46,322 nucleotides of DNA from CAYMOV01 sp964392085 (GTDB lineage: Bacteria > Oederibacteriota > Muellerivitia > Muellerivitales > Muellerivitaceae), in the NCBI GenBank assembly GCA_964392085.1, contig CAYMOV010000014.1:1-46322 (forward strand), written 5' to 3'. Shown piece by piece: positions 8,820 to 16,674 of the stretch (position 1 is its first letter; the number at the start of each line of letters is the position of its first letter). A program made the position numbers and the translations under genes. The notes beneath the pieces are model-generated. The model made no database searches, was not told the DNA's origin, and saw only the letters and a list, made by a program, of their open reading frames with translations.

Positions 8820-8873
8820 AGCCCTTTCACGGATAATGCGGGTCGACTCCAGAACCACCCCCAAAGGCTTGCC

Positions 8874-9986
8874 ATGAGTGTGATGGAACATCTCCGGGAT
8901 GACGGCCTCGAGGCGCAAATGCCCCCGGTCCCACCGCCGCCCTTCACCCCCTGGGGGGAGGATTCCCTGAGCCTCGGTCTGGGTTCACTGAACCTGAAGG
9001 GCCGGGTCTGGCTCGCCCCCATGGCGGGCTATACCGACACGGCCTTCCGCCGCCTGGCCCGCCGGTACGGCGCCTCCATGGTGGTCACTGAGATGGTCAG
9101 TTCCCGCGCCCTACTCGCCGAGCGGGAGAAGTCCTTCAAGTTCATGGAGTTCACCGAACCCGAACGGCCGGTGGGGGTCCAACTTTTCGGGGGGGACCCC
9201 GACATCATGGGGGAGGCCGCCGCCGACGTGGCCCAAACCGCCCACCCGGACCTCTTGGACGTCAATTTCGGCTGTCCCGTCGGCAAGATCCTCAAGTGCG
9301 ACGCCGGGGCCGCGGTGCTGAAGGAACCCCAACGCGCGGGCCGCATCGTCAAGAGGATGATCGAGACCACCGAAGGGAAAGTTCCGGTCACGGTCAAGAC
9401 CCGGGCGGGGTTCGACACGGCCGACAACTCGGTGTTCGAGCTTTTGGACTCGGTGACCCAGGCCGGGGCCGCGGCCCTGGCCATCCACGCCCGCACCCGG
9501 AAGCAGATGTACGAGGGAAAGGCCGACTGGGACCTGATCCGGCGGCTGAAGGAAAAATCGAGCATCCCCATCATCGGCAACGGCGATGTGCGCACCCCGG
9601 AGGACGCCGTCCGGCTTTTCCTCGAGACCGGTTGCGACGGCATCCTCATCGGCAGGGCCTCCATGGGCCGACCCTGGATCTTCGAGGAGATCCACCATTA
9701 CCTCGCCACGGGCAAGCCCATGGCCCCCAAGACCCTGAAGTTCCGCCTCGGCATCGCGGTGGAACACCTCGAGATCTCGCTCGCGGTCAAAGGCGACCGG
9801 CTGGGGTTGATGGAAATGCGCAAGCACCTCACCCATTACCTGAAGGGGTTCGTGGGGGCCCGGGAGCTCCGCCAGAAACTCCTCACTTCCGATGACAGCT
9901 CCTGGGTGCTGGACACCTTAAGGAAGCTGCGGGATGAAATGCCTGAACTGGACCCCGAGCGGGTGGACTTGTCGGGCATCCGTTGA
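8874..9986 (+). CDS. dusB: tRNA-dihydrouridine synthase (DusB-like)
   Basis: Dus enzymes are FMN-dependent reductases that convert uridine to dihydrouridine in tRNA loops. The TIM-barrel flavin site is clear: LAPMAGYTDTAFR, TEMVSSRALL, GVQLFGGDP, and the active-site loop NFGCPVGK with Cys near residue 134. IIGNGDVRTPEDA and DGILIGRASMGRPWIF follow, then a helical RNA-binding domain. A 40-residue Pro-rich extension precedes the first strand. The start at 8874 has only a weak AAAGG site, so a later start inside that extension is possible. The order of motifs fits DusB better than DusA or DusC. Confidence 0.9.
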   Translation: MSVMEHLRDDGLEAQMPPVPPPPFTPWGEDSLSLGLGSLNLKGRVWLAPMAGYTDTAFRRLARRYGASMVVTEMVSSRALLAEREKSFKFMEFTEPERPVGVQLFGGDPDIMGEAAADVAQTAHPDLLDVNFGCPVGKILKCDAGAAVLKEPQRAGRIVKRMIETTEGKVPVTVKTRAGFDTADNSVFELLDSVTQAGAAALAIHARTRKQMYEGKADWDLIRRLKEKSSIPIIGNGDVRTPEDAVRLFLETGCDGILIGRASMGRPWIFEEIHHYLATGKPMAPKTLKFRLGIAVEHLEISLAVKGDRLGLMEMRKHLTHYLKGFVGARELRQKLLTSDDSSWVLDTLRKLRDEMPELDPERVDLSGIR

Positions 9987-9990
9987 ACCC

Positions 9991-10008
9991 TCCGCCCGAT
10001 TGGGCGGA
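9991..10008 (+). other. Small hairpin after dusB
   Basis: TCCGCCC (9991-9997) pairs with GGGCGGA (10002-10008) around a GATT loop. There is no T-run, so termination is doubtful. Confidence 0.35.
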
Positions 10009-10035
10009 TGAGACCCCTGGGAGGTTCTCCCCTTG

Positions 10036-10644
10036 ATGTCCGCCATCCTGTCTTGGGACCATGCCTTCCTCCTCTGGGTCAACCAGGGGTGGGCCTGTCC
10101 CGCCCTGGACCGCTTCTTCATCTTCGTCACCCACATGCGGAACCTTTCGCCGGTGGTGGTCCTACTGGTGGGCTGGTGGCTTTGGAAGGGCGGAGCCAAG
10201 GGCCGTTGGCTGGTCTTCGCCCTCTTGGTCTGCGTGGGGATCACCGACCAGATGAGCAGCCACCTGATCAAGGATGTCGTCAAGCGGGAACGGCCCTGCC
10301 GGGCCCTGATGGAGGTCCGCGCCATCGACGGATGCGGCCCCGCCTATTCCTTCCCCTCGAGCCACGCCACGAACATCGGGGGCGCCATGACCCTGGTGAC
10401 CCTCGCCTTCCCGGCGTCATGGCCCCTGACCGTATTCACGGCCCTCTCCGTGGGTTTTTCCCGGATTTATTTGGGTGTCCATTACCCCACGGATGTACTC
10501 GTTGGTTGGATCTTGGGGTTCCTTTGCGCCCTCGGGGTTTGGCGACTGAAGGGTTGGGCCGAGGGCCGTTGGTTTCGGCCTGTCCCCCAAGCGGTGGACC
10601 GGGCGCCCCGGTCGAAACACCAACGGAAGAAAACTAAACGATGA
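10036..10644 (+). CDS. PAP2-family membrane phosphatase
   Basis: Type 2 phosphatidic acid phosphatases dephosphorylate lipid phosphates; bacterial members often recycle undecaprenyl diphosphate or trim lipid A. All three active-site motifs are present: KDVVKRERP (K-x6-RP), PSSHATN (PSGH-type) and SRIYLGVHYPTD (SR-x5-H-x3-D). They lie on a frame of five to six membrane helices in about 200 residues, the usual size. The ATG at 10036 is chosen over a TTG one codon earlier; GGGAGG lies upstream. The stop overlaps the rsmI ATG, so the two are coupled. The substrate cannot be read from sequence. Confidence 0.88.
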   Translation: MSAILSWDHAFLLWVNQGWACPALDRFFIFVTHMRNLSPVVVLLVGWWLWKGGAKGRWLVFALLVCVGITDQMSSHLIKDVVKRERPCRALMEVRAIDGCGPAYSFPSSHATNIGGAMTLVTLAFPASWPLTVFTALSVGFSRIYLGVHYPTDVLVGWILGFLCALGVWRLKGWAEGRWFRPVPQAVDRAPRSKHQRKKTKR

Positions 10645-11516
10645 AAACAAGCGCCACCGTCCCGACGCTTTACGTCGTGGGAACCCCCCTCGGCAACCTG
10701 GAGGACATCTCGGCCCGCGCCCTCCGGGTTTTGGGGGAAGTCGACCTCATCGCCGCCGAGGACACCAGGCACACGCTCCACCTCCTGACCCACTTCGGGA
10801 TCACCGGGAAAAAGCTGGAGTCCTGTTTCACCCACAATGAAAAGGCCAAGACCCAGGGGATCCTCAAGGCCCTGCAAGGCGGGAAGTCCGTCGCCCTGGT
10901 GACCGACGCCGGGATGCCGGGGGTTTCGGATCCCGGGTCCGAGGTGGTCCAAGCCGTCCTAGGGGCCGGGTTTTCAGTGGTCCCGATCCCGGGCCCTTCC
11001 GCCGCCGTGACGGCCCTGGCGGCCTCCGGGTTGCCCACGGCCCGGTTCCTGTTCGTGGGGTTCCTGGCCCCCAAGGGCGGCGCCAGGCGGGAAGCCTTGG
11101 GGAAGTTGAAGAGTGAGGAAGCCACCTTGGTCTTTTACGAGTCGCCCCGTCGGTTGGGCGAGTGCCTGAAGGACATGCTGGACGTGTTCGGGGGACGCCG
11201 GGCCGTGGTGGCCCGGGAAATGACCAAATTGCATGAAGAATTCGCCCGGGGGTCCCTCGAAACACTGGCGGAACGCTACGGCATCGAGGAAGTCCTCGGG
11301 GAAGTCACCGTTTTGGTCGAGGGCGCCCAGTGGGTGGACCGATCGGGCCCCGAGCGGTGGGTGGGAGTTTCCATCGCGGACCAACTCCGCCAGATGATCC
11401 AGGACCAGGGCTTGTCCAAGACCGAGGCGGTCAAGGTGGTGGCGAAACTGCGAGACCTGCCCCGGGAAGTGGTCTACGAGATCGCCAAGGAAGTCCCCGT
11501 TGTCAATCACCCTTGA
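10641..11516 (+). CDS. rsmI: 16S rRNA (cytidine1402-2'-O)-methyltransferase RsmI
   Basis: RsmI uses S-adenosylmethionine to methylate the 2'-hydroxyl of C1402 in the ribosomal P-site region. The SPOUT-unrelated tetrapyrrole-methylase fold is marked by LYVVGTPLGNLEDIS at the start, AAEDTRHT, the SAM loop VTDAGMPGVSDPG, IPGPSA, and FYESPRRL. The C-terminal helical segment (DQGLSKTEAVKVVAKL) matches the usual 280-290 residue length. The ATG overlaps the stop of the phosphatase gene. Nothing appears altered. Confidence 0.95.
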   Translation: MKTSATVPTLYVVGTPLGNLEDISARALRVLGEVDLIAAEDTRHTLHLLTHFGITGKKLESCFTHNEKAKTQGILKALQGGKSVALVTDAGMPGVSDPGSEVVQAVLGAGFSVVPIPGPSAAVTALAASGLPTARFLFVGFLAPKGGARREALGKLKSEEATLVFYESPRRLGECLKDMLDVFGGRRAVVAREMTKLHEEFARGSLETLAERYGIEEVLGEVTVLVEGAQWVDRSGPERWVGVSIADQLRQMIQDQGLSKTEAVKVVAKLRDLPREVVYEIAKEVPVVNHP

Positions 11517-11539
11517 GACCAAGAAACCACGACTGAACA

Positions 11540-11683
11540 TTTTCACCACAATGGCCCCAATGAACATGATGGACACTATGGTTAATATGGCGAACGGAAA
11601 GATTCGTTTGTCGTCCTTCCGGGTCTTTGCTTCACATGGTTTTCCATTGGGAACATTGTGCCCATTGTGGTTACATGGTTTTG
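11540..11683. repeat. Nonamer-periodic palindrome, ATG type (copy B)
   Basis: The left arm starts TTTTCACCACAATGG (11540-11554) and continues with five ATG-centred nonamers. The right arm contains CCATTGTGGTTA (11662-11673), again with ATG (as CAT) at 9-base steps. It fills the rsmI to 11700 gap and stops just before the AAGGAG site of the next gene. Confidence 0.78.
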
Positions 11684-11699
11684 GGGTTTAAGGAGCTTC

Positions 11700-12431
11700 A
11701 TGGCCAAGAAGCATTTTTGGAACCGGGACCTGACCAAAGGGTTGGACCTGAAGCGCGGCTTGGTCCTGTCGATCCTGGGGCTCCTCCTGCTTTGGCTCGG
11801 CATCGGGCTCACCTATGCCTTGGTGGGCCGCTTCCTGGAGCGTCCCCCCCTGGCCCACACCGACATGGCCTGGGCCCTGGCGGGATTCTTTCTTTACCTC
11901 GTTTTCCACCTCTTCTTCTACAAGCCCCTCCTTTCCCATATCCTGGCCCACGAATTGACCCACGCCTTGGCGGCCGTGATGCTGGGCGGGCGGGTGACCG
12001 CCGTGCACGCCACCACCAGCGGCGGGTCCACCCTGATCAACAAGTCGCACTGGTTCATCAGTTTGGCTCCCTATGTCTTCCCGTTCTACGCGGCGATCAG
12101 CCTGGGGATCTGGGCGATCGCGGCGCAGTCCTTCCGGCCGGGCCTGGCCGCCCTCACCGGATTCCTTTACGCGTTCCATTGGGCCCTGACGATCTACACC
12201 CTGACCCATCCGCAACCGGACCTGAAGGACGCGGGAACGGCCTTTTCCTTGATTTTCATTTTTACGGGCAATATGATGACTTTCATGGTGTTGGTGCTCC
12301 TCCTTTGGCCGGCGGCCTTCACGCCCGCCGCCGCGTTTGACCGGACCCTCGAAGGGTCCTTCCGGTTCGTCGTTTCCATCTGGTCCCTCCTCAAATCGCT
12401 CATACCACCCCGGGAGGCCGTCCCCCGATGA
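11700..12431 (+). CDS. Polytopic membrane protein with HExxH zinc motif (M50-like)
   Basis: I do not recognise a named gene. The 243-residue protein has five to six predicted membrane helices. Inside the third is HELTHAL (His84, Glu85, His88), a zinc-protease HExxH motif, followed by GGRVTAVHATTSGGSTL. A later HPQPDLKDAGTAF segment could supply the third ligand (Asp), as in M50 intramembrane proteases. The ATG at 11700 follows AAGGAG; an earlier in-frame codon lies inside the repeat. Its stop overlaps the phoH ATG. An intramembrane metalloprotease or a relative that lost activity are both possible. Confidence 0.65.
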   Translation: MAKKHFWNRDLTKGLDLKRGLVLSILGLLLLWLGIGLTYALVGRFLERPPLAHTDMAWALAGFFLYLVFHLFFYKPLLSHILAHELTHALAAVMLGGRVTAVHATTSGGSTLINKSHWFISLAPYVFPFYAAISLGIWAIAAQSFRPGLAALTGFLYAFHWALTIYTLTHPQPDLKDAGTAFSLIFIFTGNMMTFMVLVLLLWPAAFTPAAAFDRTLEGSFRFVVSIWSLLKSLIPPREAVPR

Positions 12432-13759
12432 AAAAAACCTTCGTCCTCGACACCAACGTCGTGCTCCACACCCCCAAAGCCCTGGAATCCTTCGAGGAGA
12501 ACAACGTGGTGATCCCCCTGGGGGTCCTGGAGGAGCTGGACAACTTCAAGAAATACCACGACGAGCGGGGACGGAACGCCCGGGAAGTGGGCCGGGCCCT
12601 CGACGCGCTCCGCGCGAAGGGGAAACTGCAGGAAGGCGTGGCCCTCGCCAACGGCGGAATGTTGCGGGTCGAGATCAACGGGAGCGACGCGGTACTACCC
12701 CCGAGCCTGACCCACCTCAAGGTCGACAACTCCCTTTTAAGGGTGGCGTTGTCGCTCAAGCAGAAAGGCGAGGACGTCCGGTTCATCACCAAGGACATCA
12801 ACCTCCGCATCAAGGCCGACGCCATCGGCCTCATCGCCGAGGACTACGAGTCCAACAAGGTCGACATCGACCAGCTTTACCCGGGTTGGAGCACCCTCTC
12901 GGTGAAGGACGCGGACCTCGACCAGTTCTACAAGGCGGGGAAGATCAGCCTGCAAGGCTATAAGACCGAGCAACCCCTCTACGAGAACGAGTTCCTGCTC
13001 CTCAAGAGCGAGATCTACGAGGCCAAGACCGCCCTGGGGGTCTTCAAGGCGCCCCTCAACGAGGCCCAGGCCCTTTGGATCAAGGACCCCGAGGCCTGGG
13101 GCATCAAACCCCTGAACCGTGAGCAGATCTTCGCCCTCAACCTTTTGCTCAACGACCGCATCTCCCTGGTGACCCTCGTGGGCACCGCCGGCACCGGCAA
13201 GACCCTCTTGGCCATCGCGGCGGGACTTTTGAAGACCATGGACGAGAAGAAATACCGGCGGGTGCTGGTGTCGCGCCCCATCGTGCCACTCGGCAAGGAC
13301 ATCGGCTTCCTGCCCGGCAGTAAGGACGAGAAGCTGGCCCATTGGATGCAGCCCATCTTCGACAACCTGGAGTTCATCCTCGATAAGGGCAGCCATCTCC
13401 AGACCGAGTCCGAGGACGTGGACGGCAAGGTGCAGTACCTGTTGGACACCCGCAAGCTGGAGATCGAGGCCCTGACCTACATCCGGGGGCGGTCCATCCC
13501 CAAGCAGTACCTCATCGTGGACGAGGCCCAGAACCTCACGCCCCACGAGGTGAAGACCATCGTGTCCCGCGCGGGGGTGGGCACTAAGATCATCCTCACC
13601 GGCGACCCCTACCAGATCGACAACCCCTACCTCGACTCCTCCTCGAACGGCATGGTGGTGCTGGCGGAAAGGTTCAAGGGCCAGGAGATCTTCGGACACA
13701 TGACCTTGAACAAGTCGGAACGCTCTCCCCTTTCGGCCCTCGCCGCCAAGATGCTTTAA
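12428..13759 (+). CDS. PIN-PhoH family ATPase (PhoH2/YlaK-like)
   Basis: The protein joins an N-terminal PIN nuclease domain (about residues 1-140: TFVLDTNVVLHTP, VPLGVLEELDNFK-like block, later RFITKDINLRIKA) to a C-terminal PhoH ATPase. Walker A is LVGTAGTGKTLLA near residue 254 and Walker B is YLIVDEAQNLTPHE, followed by IILTGDPYQID. PhoH2 proteins of this layout have been described as RNA helicase/ribonucleases. At 443 residues it matches that class and not the shorter stand-alone PhoH linked to YbeY. The start overlaps the preceding membrane protein gene (ATGA), so the pair is coupled. Confidence 0.9.
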   Translation: MKKTFVLDTNVVLHTPKALESFEENNVVIPLGVLEELDNFKKYHDERGRNAREVGRALDALRAKGKLQEGVALANGGMLRVEINGSDAVLPPSLTHLKVDNSLLRVALSLKQKGEDVRFITKDINLRIKADAIGLIAEDYESNKVDIDQLYPGWSTLSVKDADLDQFYKAGKISLQGYKTEQPLYENEFLLLKSEIYEAKTALGVFKAPLNEAQALWIKDPEAWGIKPLNREQIFALNLLLNDRISLVTLVGTAGTGKTLLAIAAGLLKTMDEKKYRRVLVSRPIVPLGKDIGFLPGSKDEKLAHWMQPIFDNLEFILDKGSHLQTESEDVDGKVQYLLDTRKLEIEALTYIRGRSIPKQYLIVDEAQNLTPHEVKTIVSRAGVGTKIILTGDPYQIDNPYLDSSSNGMVVLAERFKGQEIFGHMTLNKSERSPLSALAAKML

Positions 13760-13776
13760 GACCCTCCGGCTAAACA

Positions 13777-13910
13777 TTTTCACCACAATGGACACGATGA
13801 CCCCAATGGCCACCATGCCTGAAAAAGGAAAAAACAAAGGATTCATCGGCTAGATGCTTGGGTTTCAAACCTATTTACATAGAGGCCATTGTGACCATTG
13901 TGGTTAATGG
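13777..13910. repeat. Nonamer-periodic palindrome, ATG type (copy C)
   Basis: The left arm TTTTCACCACAATGG (13777-13791) continues with ATG nonamers to about 13817. The right arm, 13885-13910, includes CCATTGTGGTTAA (13895-13907). It occupies most of the phoH-pdxA gap. Confidence 0.75.
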
Positions 13911-13942
13911 GTGTTTGATAAGTCCAATGGAACGGTGAACCC

Positions 13943-14929
13943 ATGAAGCGTACTTTAATCGCCGTGACCATGGGGGACCCGGCCGGGATCGGGGCCGAGG
14001 TGGCCCTGAAGGCCCTCGACCGTCGTCCGAAAAGTTCCACCACCCGTTTCCTACTCCTGGGTTCCTGGCGTGTTTGGGCCGAGACCGCCAAGCGCCTCAG
14101 GACCCGGACGCCCCTCGTGATGTTGCCCGACCCTGAAACCGCGCGGGGATTGAAGGGTGGGGTTGGCGTCCTGGAATTGGGGGGACCACGGACCTTCCAT
14201 ATGGGAAAGGTGGACCCTTCCTGCGGCGCGGCGGCCGTCTCCTACATCCGCGAAGGGGTCCGTTTGGCGTTCCAAGGCCGGGTGTCGGCCCTCGTGACCG
14301 CGCCGATCCATAAGGACGCCGTCCACCGGGCCGGGTACCTCTACCCCGGGCATACCGAGATGCTGGCCGATTGGTCCCACACCCGCTCCTACGCCATGAT
14401 GATGGTGGGCGGTCCCTTCCGCATCACCCTGGCCTCCATCCACGTTTCGCTCCGGCAAGCCGTTAAGGAAGTCACCCTTCCGAACCTCCTTGAAAAGTTA
14501 TCTTTGACCCACCGTTGCCTACGGGATTGGTTCAAGGTCCGCAATCCCCGCATCACCGTCGCGGGACTCAATCCCCACGCCGGGGAGAACGGCGCCTTCG
14601 GGGATGAGGAAAAAAGGGTCGTGGCCCCAGCGGTCAGGCGGGCCCGGGCGAAGGGATGGAATGTCACGGGGCCTTACCCGCCGGATACCCTGTTCCACCG
14701 GGCGGCCCAGGGCGAGTTCGACGCGGTCCTCGCGATGTACCACGACCAGGGGTTGATCCCCCTGAAATTGGCGGCCTTCGAGAAGGGCGTCAACCTGACC
14801 CTGGGGCTCCCCTTCATCCGCACCTCGCCGGACCACGGCACGGCCTTCGACCTGGCGGGGAAGGGGAAGGCGGACCCCTCGAGCATGTCGGAGGCCATCG
14901 CCCTCGCCGTAAAGCTCAGCAACGGATAA
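13943..14929 (+). CDS. pdxA: 4-hydroxythreonine-4-phosphate dehydrogenase PdxA
   Basis: PdxA oxidises 4-phosphohydroxy-L-threonine in the DXP-dependent route to pyridoxal 5'-phosphate, using NAD(P) and a divalent metal. The sequence shows TMGDPAGIGAEVALKAL at the start, TAPIHKDAV, the metal-site HTEMLAD, GLNPHAGENGAFG with its His, AMYHDQGLIPLK and RTSPDHGTAFDLAGKG. Length is 328 residues, as usual. No strong ribosome site precedes the ATG, which follows the right arm of the repeat by about 30 bases; transcription or translation control by the repeat is conceivable. No other B6 gene is adjacent. Confidence 0.95.
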   Translation: MKRTLIAVTMGDPAGIGAEVALKALDRRPKSSTTRFLLLGSWRVWAETAKRLRTRTPLVMLPDPETARGLKGGVGVLELGGPRTFHMGKVDPSCGAAAVSYIREGVRLAFQGRVSALVTAPIHKDAVHRAGYLYPGHTEMLADWSHTRSYAMMMVGGPFRITLASIHVSLRQAVKEVTLPNLLEKLSLTHRCLRDWFKVRNPRITVAGLNPHAGENGAFGDEEKRVVAPAVRRARAKGWNVTGPYPPDTLFHRAAQGEFDAVLAMYHDQGLIPLKLAAFEKGVNLTLGLPFIRTSPDHGTAFDLAGKGKADPSSMSEAIALAVKLSNG

Positions 14930-14991
14930 AAAAGCCCAACTCACCATCAAGGTAAAGATTGGTAAAGGCTAAAAAAAGAACAGCAAAAATA

Positions 14992-15662
14992 TTTCACCAC
15001 CAAGTTCACCAAGAACACCAAGTTTTACCAAGGCATAACGGCATTCGGCCAAGGACAAACCAAAAGACGAACAAGATCACCAAGTTGCGAGTGGACCATG
15101 ATTGAACCGATTGGCCGTGAATTGGACGCGCTGGGTAAGCAGGTGGTGGATGCCGCATACAAGGTCCATAAGGCGCTTGGGCCGGGTTTGTTGGAAAGCG
15201 CATATGAGAGTTGTTTTGCGGAAGAATTAAACAGCCGTGGGATTGTCGTCGAGCGCCAAAAAGAATTGCCCATCATCTACAACCAGAAGATCGTTGAATC
15301 CGGGTTCCGGATCGACGCTTTGGTGGATGGGAAAATCCTGGTGGAACTTAAATCGGTTGAAAAGATACTGCGGATCCACCAGGCTCAATTGCTGACTTAC
15401 CTCAAGTTAAGTGGGTTAAGGCTCGGATATCTCATCAATTTTAATGTCCCCTTGATCCGGGATGGCATCGAGCGAAAAGTGCTGTGACTTAACGGGTTTT
15501 AATTTTGATAATATGCGTAAAAAACGGCAAGTTTGCTTAATGGTGCGCAAACAATCGGTGCTTCGAGAAGCCCAGCAACTTGGTGAACTTGATTGTTTGC
15601 CTTCAGTCTGGGTTGTTGTTCGTTATTAAACCTTGGTGTTCTTGGTGAACTTGGTGGTGAAA
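14992..15662. mobile_element. Element with 31-base inverted ends carrying a GxxExxY gene
   Basis: The ends are perfect 31-base inverted repeats, 14992-15022 and 15632-15662, built from a 9-base unit with core CCAAG (TTTCACCACCAAG, then repeats). More degenerate CCAAG copies run inward to about 15085 on the left, and an AACTTGGTGAACTTG copy lies near 15577 on the right. The only gene inside is the GxxExxY protein at 15098. Inner DNA is visibly AT-richer than its neighbours. There is no transposase, so if it moves it must use an outside activity. I call it a mobile-element candidate only. Confidence 0.6.
15098..15487 (+). CDS. GxxExxY protein (PDDEXK-like)
   Basis: This 129-residue protein belongs to the GxxExxY family of unknown function. 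The namesake motif is GLLESAY, residues 30-36. A PDDEXK nuclease-like core follows: Asp73 (RIDALVDG), then the E-x-K pair Glu83 and Lys85 (ILVELKS), and a downstream QAQLLTYLK segment as in related restriction-like folds. Codon use is more AT-rich than in neighbouring genes, a sign of transfer. No good ribosome site precedes the ATG. The gene sits alone inside inverted CCAAG repeats, so nuclease action on those repeats or maintenance of the element is an attractive but untested idea. Confidence 0.85.
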   Translation: MIEPIGRELDALGKQVVDAAYKVHKALGPGLLESAYESCFAEELNSRGIVVERQKELPIIYNQKIVESGFRIDALVDGKILVELKSVEKILRIHQAQLLTYLKLSGLRLGYLINFNVPLIRDGIERKVL

Positions 15663-15692
15663 AAGGGGTAAATGCTTACGTTGTTTTCCGTT

Positions 15693-15710
15693 TAGAATGC
15701 CCCGAGGTGA
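15693..15710 (+). promoter_or_regulatory. Candidate -10 box and ribosome site for rsmA
   Basis: TAGAAT (15693-15698) could be a -10 box. GAGGTGA (15704-15710) is a strong ribosome site 3 bases before TTG and decides that start. The -35 region lies near the end of the GxxExxY element and is weak. Confidence 0.4.
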
Positions 15711-15713
15711 TTT

Positions 15714-16559
15714 TTGACCAACCTGCACGACCTGTTCACCAAAGAGGGGTTCCGACCCCGGAAGTCCGCCGGCCAGAACTTCCTCGTCGACAAACGCGTC
15801 CTCCAACAGATCGACGACTCGATCCAGCCCCCCCCGGGGGATGTGCTCCTGGAGGTCGGCGGCGGGACCGGCGCCCTCACTGAGCGCTTGGTTTGGAAGG
15901 AACGCCCCCTCACCGTGGTGGAGCCGGACCACAAGCTCTTCGACCACCTCACGAAACGATTCGGGGACCGGGATCTTTTCCACCTGGTGAAGGCCGACAT
16001 CCTGAAGTTGGACTTCGGGCCCTATACCCCGCCCCCACCCGCCAAGATCACCCTAGTGGGCAATATTCCCTACTACCTCACCAGCCCCCTGATCACGAGG
16101 CTTTTGGAGCAGGAAAGGGGCAGGGTCCGGTCGATATCCCTCATGATCCAGAAGGAAGTGGCCCTCCGGTTGGGGGCCAAGCCCGGCACCAAGGCCTGGG
16201 GCGCCCTGAGCGTCTGCGCAAGATATTACTCCGATTTCCAGATGCTGTTCCCGGTCGGCCGTAAATGCTTCCGGCCTGCCCCCAAGGTGGAGTCCGCCTT
16301 CATCCGCCTCACCCCGAAGGAAAAGCTGCCCTTGCCCGAGGCGGAGACGAAGAACCTGTTCCGTTTGGTCCGGGCCATCTTCCAGACGCGCCGAAAGACG
16401 CTCCTCAATTCCCTCAAGTCCGGGGGTTGGGTGGAGGAAGCCGCGCGGGCTGGGATCAAGTCCACCCGGTTGGAACCCGAAGTCCGGGGTGAGACGTTGG
16501 GGTTGGAAACGCTCATGGAATTGTCGTTAGCCCTCGGTAAACCGAGCGGTTCCCTGTAA
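15714..16559 (+). CDS. rsmA: 16S rRNA dimethyladenosine transferase RsmA (KsgA)
   Basis: RsmA dimethylates A1518 and A1519 near the 3' end of 16S rRNA, a late checkpoint of small-subunit assembly. GQNFLVDKRVL lies near the N-terminus, the SAM motif is LLEVGGGTGALTE, the acidic motif VVEPD follows, and the catalytic NIPYYLTSPL begins at about Asn117. The C-terminal helical domain is complete, giving 281 residues. The TTG start is supported by the GAGGTGA site. The gene begins only 51 bases beyond the GxxExxY element, so the element may supply or disturb its promoter. Confidence 0.94.
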   Translation: MTNLHDLFTKEGFRPRKSAGQNFLVDKRVLQQIDDSIQPPPGDVLLEVGGGTGALTERLVWKERPLTVVEPDHKLFDHLTKRFGDRDLFHLVKADILKLDFGPYTPPPPAKITLVGNIPYYLTSPLITRLLEQERGRVRSISLMIQKEVALRLGAKPGTKAWGALSVCARYYSDFQMLFPVGRKCFRPAPKVESAFIRLTPKEKLPLPEAETKNLFRLVRAIFQTRRKTLLNSLKSGGWVEEAARAGIKSTRLEPEVRGETLGLETLMELSLALGKPSGSL

Positions 16560-16562
16560 AGC

Positions 16563-16597
16563 TCACCCCCCATGGCCCAGGGGTGAAATGGGTTTTT
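16563..16597 (+). terminator. Possible terminator after rsmA
   Basis: TCACCCC (16563-16569) pairs with GGGGTGA (16580-16586); a TTTTT run is at 16593-16597, six bases after the stem. The gap weakens the call. Confidence 0.45.
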
Positions 16598-16674
16598 AGG
16601 GCCTTCTTTGTTAAGATAAACGACCAGGTTTCCATTCCCCCATGAACTTCAAGGGCCTTTGAAAGGTTACGTCC

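Noticed and set aside
11500..11691. Short forward frame with repeated TTM-type residues
   Set aside because: The repeated Met comes from the 9-base ATG repeats of copy B; it begins inside rsmI and has no ribosome site.
14992..15090. CRISPR-like short repeats
   Set aside because: The unit is 9 bases with no spacers of constant length, and the array is inverted at the far end; no cas gene is present.
16560..16674. Possible glmS ribozyme before glmS
   Set aside because: The gap is only 115 bases, is largely a terminator hairpin, and shows no resemblance to the ribozyme core.
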